The notes below the pieces were generated by a model. It searched no databases, was not told the DNA's origin, and was given only the letters and a program-made list of their open reading frames with translations. Both the position numbers and the translations under genes were made by a program. Of a DNA stretch of 24,401 bases, positions 10,401 through 17,578 are shown in pieces. How positions within the stretch are numbered: the first letter of the stretch is position 1; every line of letters starts with the position of its first letter. The DNA comes from Amphimedon queenslandica (taxonomy: Eukaryota; Porifera; Demospongiae; Haplosclerida; Niphatidae): the NCBI RefSeq assembly GCF_000090795.2, contig NW_003546593.1, positions 7,560-31,960 on the forward strand, read 5' to 3'.

Positions 10401-12197
10401 CAATAAACTATCAATGTACATGTACAGTGTAGCCTCTTTATTAAGGACACCATTGGGCCCACACTACCTGTCCTTAATACATGTACAGTGTAGCCTCTTT
10501 ATTAAGGACACCATTGGGCCCACACTACCTGTCCTTAATACATGTACAGTGTAGCCTCTTTATTAAGGACACCATTGGGCCCACACTACCTGTCCTTAAT
10601 ACATGTACAGTGTAGCCTCTTTATTAAGGACACCATTGGGCCCACACTACCTGTCCTTAATACATGTACAGTGTAGCCTCTTTATTAAGGACACCATTGG
10701 GCCCACACTACCTGTCCTTAATACATGTACAGTGTAGCCTCTTTATTAAGGACACCATTGGGCCCACACTACCTGTCCTTAATACATGTACAGTGTAGCC
10801 TCTTTATTAAGGACACCATTGGGCCCACACTACCTGTCCTTAATACATGTACAGTGTAGCCTCTTTATTAAGGACACCATTGGGCCCACACTACCTGTCC
10901 TTAATACAGAGGTGTCCTCATTTCAGAGGTACTTTTGTATAGGCTTGTACCAATTAAGACATTACAAAATGTCCTTGTGATAAAGGTATCCTTAATTAAG
11001 GACACCTCTGTATTAAGGAGAAGTAGTGTGAGAATCCTTAATAAAGAGGTTTTAATCTCACTTGTCCATGGTAGGCAATAGCTTCTCTGTAGTTCCCCAT
11101 CAAGTGATGGACATTACCTAATCCTTCCACTGACTTCCAATACATCATTGCTTCATTGCTAGAGCACTGCATGCATATACTGGAGAGAGAGAGAGAGAAA
11201 TTAATAAATAAATAAATAAACATTGGGCATAGATTTTTAAATTATTTATGACGAATGGTTTTATGTATACATGTTAACACATATGTCAACAAGATTTTGG
11301 AATTTTCTGTCTTGCTGCTGATCATTAAGATTTAATTTCTGGGATACATAATGACATATAATTTATATTTATTTAAAATTAACCTACTGATTATACTTAC
11401 TTATAGTAATGCAATGATATATGCAGTGATTTGATTCCGGCTTTCTCCTCCTCTCCCTCCTCCTCCTTTCCCTCCTTCTCTTTGCTATTAATCCCTTTCA
11501 GTTGTTTTTTCCCTTGTCTGTGGTAGCTGTTGGCCAGCGTGTAGTACAACTCACCAACAAGCGACTATAAAATCAAAATTAATTATTTATAATACGCCAC
11601 ATATTTGAAATACGCAGGTATATACAGCTGCTCAAAAAGGAAGAACTAATTTTCAATACATCAACTGCAAATATTTGTGGCTAGTGCTTATTATGTTAGC
11701 TCTTCAAAACAATTACAAAATATTAAATAATAAGGATTTATATAAATTAATAACTATTGAAGTGGACACATAAAGCACAACATCTTAATTGTATAGCTAG
11801 ATATGAAAGGACGCCTTTGTATTAAGGACAGGTAGTGTGGGACTAATGGTGTCCTTAATAAAGAGGCTACAGCTCTAATACAATTATTAACAAAATTATG
11901 TAGCACTCAGCCTGTAACATCAAAGTAGATGTTGCATTCACATAAATACATTATATATTATTTTATTTTAAAATGCATTAGAATTTTATTAGATATTATT
12001 ATACTTACATTAAGAGGTTTCCCTTTCATCAGATTAAGAGAGAACTGACAATAATTAATAGCTTTATTGTATTTATGAATCCTCTGGAGCTCTTGTGCTC
12101 TCCTGTGATACTGCTTCACCTTCTTCTCCACATCATCATCATCAACCTCTTCCTCCTTCTCTCTTTCCTTATAATAATCTCCTGCTACTTCCATCAT
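6032..12197 (-). CDS. GPSM2: TPR protein, LGN/AGS3/Pins (GPSM) type: N-terminal module
   Basis: TPRs of LGN/Pins bind NuMA/Mud or Inscuteable and couple cortical G-alpha to spindle orientation. Minus-strand exons with consistent phases and GT-AG borders are 12197-12009, 11564-11401, 11179-11062, 9023-8976, 8451-8348, 7975-7867, 7545-7466 and 7115-7040 (296 codons). From exon 3 onward they form canonical TPRs (A/G at 8, A at 20). Exons 4-7 resemble the last LGN repeats closely, e.g. AEAQ/SYYSLG, HLYLAQELND, ALTSLGHYKSALLFA and TARKNMSDL. Exon 2 carries a K/E-rich insertion. The N-terminus is shorter than in vertebrate LGN. A possible exon 9 (6184 down) adds another TPR-like segment. It either stops at TAA 6032, which overlaps an AATAAA signal, or splices onward to the GoLoco module. 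The TPR identity is firm; the 3' end is uncertain. Confidence 0.8.
6472..6643. mobile_element. MITE-like element with ~24-bp terminal inverted repeats
   Basis: The left end 'tacagtgtagcctctatata' is mirrored by the right end 'aaaagaggctatactgca'. The inner sequence includes 'gttatacagaggtgtccttt' and 'ggtacactaggtgctgtccg', shared almost base for base with the copy at 18301-18473. There is no coding capacity, so it is non-autonomous. It lies between exons 8 and 9 of the TPR gene model. Confidence 0.85.
6894..6944. repeat. (AAT)n microsatellite
   Basis: About 17 uninterrupted aat/ata units in an intron of the TPR gene model. Confidence 0.95.
7363..7457. repeat. (CT)n / (GA)n microsatellite
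   Basis: A long run of ct dinucleotides with interspersed ttct and ccct. It lies in the intron just 3' of the seventh TPR exon on the minus strand. Frames on both strands here encode only Arg-Glu or Leu-Ser repeats and are not genes. Confidence 0.95.
7994..8090. repeat. (GA)n / GGGA-rich microsatellite
   Basis: Purine-only tract of gaga and ggga units. Read on the minus strand it is the pyrimidine tract upstream of the acceptor at 7976, for the exon starting at 7975. Confidence 0.9.
8609..8844 (+). mobile_element. TIR-family element with two 61-bp units
   Basis: Left end 'tacagtgtagcctctttatt', two 61-bp units, the common 3' module, and right end 'taaagaggttatactgta', which is the inverted complement of the left end. 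This is the clearest copy showing that the 61-bp units lie between terminal inverted repeats. It sits in the intron between TPR exons 4 and 5. Confidence 0.85.
9247..9478 (+). mobile_element. TIR-family element, two 61-bp units, right end lost
   Basis: Same left end, two units and 3' module as the 8.6 kb copy. The right inverted repeat is not visible. It lies in the large intron between TPR exons 3 and 4. The neighbouring 9480-10110 is AT-rich and I see nothing else in it. Confidence 0.85.
10115..10290. repeat. dispersed repeat, single copy (satellite-related family)
   Basis: Contains 'cctgtactatagtacagg', a palindrome shared with the copy near 214, followed by 'gggagaattttgcattt' and 'tgatgcatatacatgtactt', matching the layout of the 13.4 kb satellite unit and the 18.8 kb copy. 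Confidence 0.55.
10423..11055 (+). mobile_element. TIR-family element with an eight-unit 61-bp array
   Basis: 'gtgtagcctctttattaagg' recurs eight times at 61-bp spacing (from 10427 to 10854). The common 3' module and a degenerate inverted right end ('ccttaataaagaggtttta') follow. The right end lies within about 10 nt of the 5' splice site of TPR exon 3 (minus strand, exon ends 11062), so the element occupies the very start of that intron. Confidence 0.9.
11806..11875 (-). repeat. single 61-bp unit in inverted orientation
   Basis: Reverse complement of one unit ('gtagcctctttattaaggac' when read on the minus strand), plus the first bases of the 3' module. It lies in the first intron of the TPR gene, and is the only clear copy in this orientation in the window. 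Confidence 0.8.
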
Positions 12198-12546
12198 CTC
12201 TCTCTCTCTTAAAACTAAGAGAGACTGAGATAATTTGATTACGCGTGATCAAGTTTATAAAAGGAGGTGCATCATTAACTAGACACTATGCCCACACTAA
12301 AGTTTCAAAAGTGGGTGGACGTATAAAGCAATAAATAATAGTGGGCAGGGGCATTTGTATGTTAACACATTGACTGTACAGTATATATGTACCATGTACA
12401 TGTATACCTGCACAGTATCATGTACTTATTTATGATTGGTAGCTGAAGGAGGAGATCAAGGTGTTAAAGTCAAAATAAATAGATTTCAATAAAAGTGTTT
12501 ATATAACATTTTCCATAGTCAGCGTTTTGACTAGCTTTCCTGTTTG

Positions 12547-15388
12547 TCAAAGGGCAGGACGAAAATTAGAGTCTAAATAATTATATTTTGTGTTCAAGAG
12601 AGAAGGATTGAAGCCTGTGTAATCCTGATCGACGTATTTATACGAATCTTTTATGTCTTCACTTTCTTGAATTTGTTTTATTTTGTGCGATGATAAATGT
12701 GTATCTGATGTCCATTGTCTGTGTGAGAGAGAGAGAAAGAGGGAAAGAGAGAGAGAGGGGGGGGGAGAAAGAGAGAGAGAGAGAGAGAGAGGGAAGAGAG
12801 AAATAAAAGAATAGATAATAGTAATAATAGGTGGCCTACTTATCAACACAAGGCTGGCATAAGAGGATATGACAGTCACTGCACTTCATGTTTAATGAAA
12901 ATGAAGAACAGCCACAACCTGAACAGAAGGGGGAGGATCGCTCGTCGAGAGCAGCTGGAGAATAATGCTCTTCTCCTTCTCCCTCCTCCTCCTCTTCCTC
13001 CTATAACAAATATAATAATAATAATTATTATTATTATATAATTAATTGGTTTTAAATTAATTAATTACCGAGGAGCTTAATCTTGATTCGTTCTCATTGT
13101 TGCCCATGTAGACTTTCGGTTTTAATGAAGACAAGAAAAGCGACTGTCGTTTTGCCGAAACACGTTTTATTTTACCCTAAAAGCAAAGTATGAGGAGGTG
13201 GGCGGAGCTTCTAAAACCTGTACTCACTTTACGAGAGTAAGTGCTGAGGTTCGGCATTCGTCCTGGTACTGGTAGTCCGGCTTTGGCTAATTTAATGAAA
13301 TATTTTTGAACTCTGCAGCAGACCTGTAATAAAATGAAATGTGTAAGTCCACTCATTTCGACAAAATAACCATTTTTAAAAATGGCAAATTTTTAGAAAA
13401 TACCCAAGGCTATAGCCCATGGCTTTTTCCAAAAAATGGCTTCAAAATCACCACTAATTTTTATTACATTTTCTGATACATATTGATGTACTTATGCTGT
13501 GAAGAAAGTTTGAGCTAATTCCGACTTCAATTTTTTGAGTTACGGCCATTTTAAGAAATCGGCCAAAATCTGAAAAATACCCAAGGCTATAGCCCATGGT
13601 TTTTTCCAAAAAATGGCTCCGAATTCACCCCAAATTTTTATTACATTTTCTGATACATATTGATGTACTTATGTTCTGTAGAAAGTTTGAGCTGATTCTG
13701 ACTTCAATTTTTCGAGTTATGGCCATTTTAAGAAATCGGCCAAAATCTGAAAAATACCCAAGGCTATAGCCCATGGTTTTTTCCAAAAAATGGCTCCGAA
13801 ATCACCACTAATTTTCATTACATTTTCTGATACATATTGATGCCCTTATGCTACATAGAAAGTTTGAGCTTATTCTGACTTCAATTTTTCGAGTTACGGC
13901 CATTTTAAGAAATCGGCCAAAATCTGAAAAATACCCAAGGCTATAGCCCATGGTTTTTTCCAAAAAATGGCTCCGAAATCATCCCAAATTTTTGTTACAT
14001 TTTCTGATACATATTGATGTACTTATGATCTGTAGAAAGTTTGAGCTGATTCTGACTTCAATTTTTCGAGTTACGGCCATTTTAAGAAATCGGCCAAAAT
14101 CTGAAAAATACCCATATAGCCCATGGTTTTTTCCAAAAAATGGCTCCAAATTCACCCCAAATTTTTATTACATTTTCTGATACATATTGATGCCCTTATG
14201 CTACATAGAAAGTTTGAGCTTATTCTGACTTCAATTTTTCGAGTTACGGCCATTTTAAGAAATCGGCCAAAATCTGAAAAATACCCAAGGCTATAGCCCA
14301 TGGTTTTTTCCAAAAAATGGCTCCAAATTCACCCCAAATTTTTATTACATTTTCTGATACATATTGATGTACTTATGCTACTAAATAATAATACACACTT
14401 TGTTTATCTCTTCTTACTTGTTTTGGTGTCCTGTTTCCCAAAGCATTTGCAATTTTCTGCCATCGTTTAGCCTCAACCTCTTCCGGCGGGTACAGCTGCA
14501 ACAGCTCCTCAAGACGACCCTGTCACATGCAACAGTCAAAAAAGAAAAGAAAACAAGACTAATCTAACCTGCTCTTCTTCAGACCACATGTTGTCCTTGT
14601 ACTTTCCCTTTGATTGAGAAGCAGCTGTACTTACTGTCTTCCTACTAGAAGAAGCTGGATCAGTAAACTTCAAGACTTCTTCTTTAACAGGTGGCACAAC
14701 TTCAATTGTTGCTGGAGCCATCTTCTTACGAGTGTTGTAAGGTTCACTTTCATTGATTGCCTTGTACTGCTCTAAGTTTATCTCTGGGACGGTAGCCAGT
14801 CTTTGTCTTGTTGGTAAAGTAAGTGACTGCAATAAGTAAAAGATTCTTTTAATTGAAAAGAATCTCTACTTATCACATGTCACTTAATGGACAAAGCATC
14901 TCTTCATTCATTAGCTCCTTTACTATAATTGCAGAACTGCTACTTGCATGTACATGCATAATACCATTATGTATATCATTCTATACAAATGGTATTGAAT
15001 TGCATTTCAATAACACAATTCCATAATACTGAATAATAATAACTACGTAAGTTATCATAGTGTGAATGAAATAGGTGTACAACTAACTCCATCTCTTAAT
15101 TGCGTTATGATTGAGTTTGGATCAGTCTCTGCTTTTGATTTGAGCTCAGTTAATAGCTCTAGATCCTACCAGATTTGCATAATAAATGCATTACGTGATG
15201 ATCATAGTATCTTATTTTAAAACCTTAATTGCTTTCATTTTTTGAGCTTCAAGAAGACTCAATGTCCTCAGTAGAGATTGGTAGCTGAAATAAAACAGAT
15301 TGCATCACGTGACCAGCTATATGATTCCTTACTCTGGATTGTATTTGAGGATTTCATTGTCAGAATGATAATAATATCCATCAGCCAT
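12547..15388 (-). CDS. ZZZ3: ZZZ3 homologue: SANT/Myb and ZZ-finger protein of the ATAC complex
   Basis: Vertebrate ZZZ3 is a subunit of the ATAC histone acetyltransferase complex; its ZZ finger reads the histone H3 tail. Nine exons in matching phase give 363 residues: 15388-15333, 15284-15224, 15165-15088, 14826-14569, 14519-14418, 13323-13228, 13176-13069, 13000-12840 and 12718-12547 (TGA). The N-terminus [14 protein letters not shown] resembles ZZZ3. The SANT block runs from MWSEEEQ through [19 protein letters not shown] and NRTPKQ to [18 protein letters not shown]. The ZZ finger keeps CxxC, CxxC, CxxC and HxxxH, with one intron inside it. The tail [12 protein letters not shown] matches the family C-terminus. 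The long disordered N-terminal half of vertebrate ZZZ3 is absent. Head-to-head with FAAH. Confidence 0.93.
13370..14385. repeat. 177-bp satellite, about six tandem copies, inside a ZZZ3 intron
   Basis: 'tacccaaggctatagcccat' or its variant occurs at 13401, 13578, 13755, 13932, 14109 and 14282, so the spacing is 177 bp four times and 173 bp once. Other constant parts are 'cattttctgatacatattga', 'gtagaaagtttgagct' and 'gccattttaagaaatcggcc'. The copy at 14109 has lost part of the first motif. The array fills most of the intron between the exons ending at 14418 and starting at 13323. The open frame across it is repeat translation. Confidence 0.95.
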
Positions 15389-15506
15389 TTTATTATTAAT
15401 AACCATTAATTAACGATTAATAACAACCCAATGATTATTCTGAACGCGGGGGCGCAGGTGTCAATAAAACAAGACAAACAACCGTATATTTACCGTATAA
15501 CCAACA
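15389..15506. promoter_or_regulatory. putative bidirectional promoter, ZZZ3 / FAAH
   Basis: Only 118 bp separate the two divergent start codons. The segment has an AT-rich half on the ZZZ3 side and a small GC-rich patch ('gaacgcgggggcgcaggtg') near 15441. No classical TATA box is placed with confidence. Shared control is inference from spacing. Confidence 0.5.
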
Positions 15507-17327
15507 ATGTGGTCTCTCGCTGTCGCAGTGTTAGCTCTTGTCTCTGCCATTGTCTTCATTTACTGGTCCCTGGGTAGGAATCCAGTTCACAGGGGACTGC
15601 GAGGTGGATCAATACGCCCTCCCGTACAACAAATACTGGCAGAAAGAGAGAACTTGAGCTATGGGCTGAAAGAGTACACGGCCCCGCGGGTGACGGGGGT
15701 TCTCTTCAGAATATTAGTATGGCTCTCCTTCACGAGATTGGGCTACGTCATTCTCGTTAGGAGGAACATGAGAAAAAGCAACCTCCACATATTCAAAGGA
15801 GAATACATACCAGATGAGCCCACACATAGACCTTGTATTCATTATGCGATTACTGATGCAAACAAGACCACGCCCAGTTGCGTGGGCGCTGAATTTTTCC
15901 TAGGTCTGCATAAAGCACAAATTGCGAATGAGTTTAAGCCGTTGAGTATTGTCGAGCTTCATTTGGCTTATAAATCGGGGAAGTTGACCCCAGTTGATGT
16001 TGCTCGTTCTGTTTTGAAAGCTGTGTCTGATTCAAACGAGATGGACCCACCTCTTCGGGCTATTGTGGAGTGCTATGCTCCTGTTGTCATGGAGATGGCG
16101 GAGTCCTCGTCCCAACGCTGGGCAAAGGGAGAGCCCCTTTCTCTTTTAGACGGCGTCCCGGTTGCAATAAAAGGCGAAATGTACCTCGATCCGTACCCTT
16201 TCCTCTGCGGGGGTAAAATTAAAATTGCCGCAATGGAGGGGGTGAGTGAGGGGCCCAATATTAGCACACTGAGGGGCTCTGGTGCAGTCATTATTGGTAT
16301 ATGTAACATGCAGGAACTAGGTAAAGGCACTCTTGGGTCGAACCCTCACTCGGGGTACCAAACTGCCCGTAATCCTCACAATATTGATCATTTTTGTGGA
16401 GGGAGTTCTTCAGGTGCTGCTGCTTCAGTTTCAGCTGGTCTTTGTCCGCTTGCTATGGGCGGAGACGGAGGTGGGTCTATAAGAATCCCTGCATCACTCT
16501 GTGGGGTTGTTGGTCTCAAACCGACGTATGGTTTGTTAAGTAGTGTGGGCGGGACACCAATGGGTTTCACAGTTGGAGTCCCCGGGCCTATTGGTGCTAC
16601 AGTACTTGATACCGCCATTGCCTTGAGTCTTTTGGACAAGGAGAAACATGTCTCACTCTCCTCACTGAATCTAATTGATCTCTCAGACCTTAAGATTGGT
16701 GTTTATTGGGATTATTTCAATCATTGCAATAAAGAAGTCAGAGACTCTTGTCGTAAAGGACTCGATGCTTTTGAGACGCTAGGAGCTCAAATTAAAGATA
16801 TCGTAATACCTGAACTGGAGGAAGCTAAAGTGGCCCATATGTTTATCATTCTCACCGAAGGCTCGAGCTCACTATCAAACGAAATAGACAAACACTTTTG
16901 GGACTTTAATCCAGAAACCCTAACCCCGATACTCGTGGGTCTCCACACTTCGGGAACCGATTATGTCAATGCAATGAAACAAAGAACGAGGTCTATTGCT
17001 TTCCTAAAGAAACTCTTTGAAGAAGTTGACATTATTGTTATGCCAGCCACAGCGTGTACTGCTCCAATGATACCATCGAAATCCCTCTCTCATGGAATCA
17101 GTGATGTGAAGACCTCCGGGGATCTTATGAGGTTTTCATTCCTTGCTAACCTGACGGGTATACCAGGCCTGGTACTGCCCATTCAAAGGGAAGGGTTACC
17201 TATTGGTCTCCAACTATTAGGTCCCTGGTACAGCGAGGGACTTTTACTAAGAGCTGGACTCGCTTTAGAAAGCGCTGGAGTGTCAGCTACTAATAGGCCA
17301 CAAGTGTATTATGATTTATTAAAGTGA
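15507..17327 (+). CDS. FAAH: fatty acid amide hydrolase-like amidase, intronless, plant-type branch
   Basis: Amidase-signature serine hydrolase expected to cleave N-acylethanolamines or other fatty amides at a membrane. The frame is uninterrupted for 606 residues, start context 'caacaatgtgg'. Residues 4-22 form a hydrophobic N-terminal membrane segment. The amidase core runs from about 145 to 600. The Ser-cis-Ser-Lys set is present: Lys222 in VPVAIKGE, Ser300-302 in GGSSSGAAA, and Ser324 in GGDGGGSIRIPAS, with spacing like rat FAAH. Motifs such as NMQELGKGTLGSN, CGVVGLKPTYG, VIPELEEAKVAH and the ~606-residue length resemble Arabidopsis FAAH more than animal FAAH1 (comparison from memory). It has no introns although its neighbours have many. 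It converges on AIMP1, with 251 bp between stop codons. Substrate unknown. Confidence 0.93.
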   Translation: MWSLAVAVLALVSAIVFIYWSLGRNPVHRGLRGGSIRPPVQQILAERENLSYGLKEYTAPRVTGVLFRILVWLSFTRLGYVILVRRNMRKSNLHIFKGEYIPDEPTHRPCIHYAITDANKTTPSCVGAEFFLGLHKAQIANEFKPLSIVELHLAYKSGKLTPVDVARSVLKAVSDSNEMDPPLRAIVECYAPVVMEMAESSSQRWAKGEPLSLLDGVPVAIKGEMYLDPYPFLCGGKIKIAAMEGVSEGPNISTLRGSGAVIIGICNMQELGKGTLGSNPHSGYQTARNPHNIDHFCGGSSSGAAASVSAGLCPLAMGGDGGGSIRIPASLCGVVGLKPTYGLLSSVGGTPMGFTVGVPGPIGATVLDTAIALSLLDKEKHVSLSSLNLIDLSDLKIGVYWDYFNHCNKEVRDSCRKGLDAFETLGAQIKDIVIPELEEAKVAHMFIILTEGSSSLSNEIDKHFWDFNPETLTPILVGLHTSGTDYVNAMKQRTRSIAFLKKLFEEVDIIVMPATACTAPMIPSKSLSHGISDVKTSGDLMRFSFLANLTGIPGLVLPIQREGLPIGLQLLGPWYSEGLLLRAGLALESAGVSATNRPQVYYDLLK

Positions 17328-17578
17328 CACTTGTTCTTCTAATAGTCATTATTAATATCAATGGAATTGTTGTATAAATGCATTCTCTGTATAGCTCTTT
17401 GGTTCTACTGTATTTATTTTGCATAATGTCCACCATTCAGTCATCAATTCACACAGTTTCATTTATTTAGGAAAAAATCAACAAAATTAAACTATCATTG
17501 ATCAATACTGATTCATAATTGACTACCATAATCAGAAAAGGTAGCTTATAAACATAATAATAATAATACAATAATCCA

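Noticed and set aside
13950..14180. 76-residue plus-strand frame
   Set aside because: It is two units of the 177-bp satellite read through; the internal repeat matches the 177-bp period.
16073..16639. Two minus-strand frames (85 and 83 residues) inside the amidase gene
   Set aside because: Antisense shadows of the conserved amidase core; no splice or start support.
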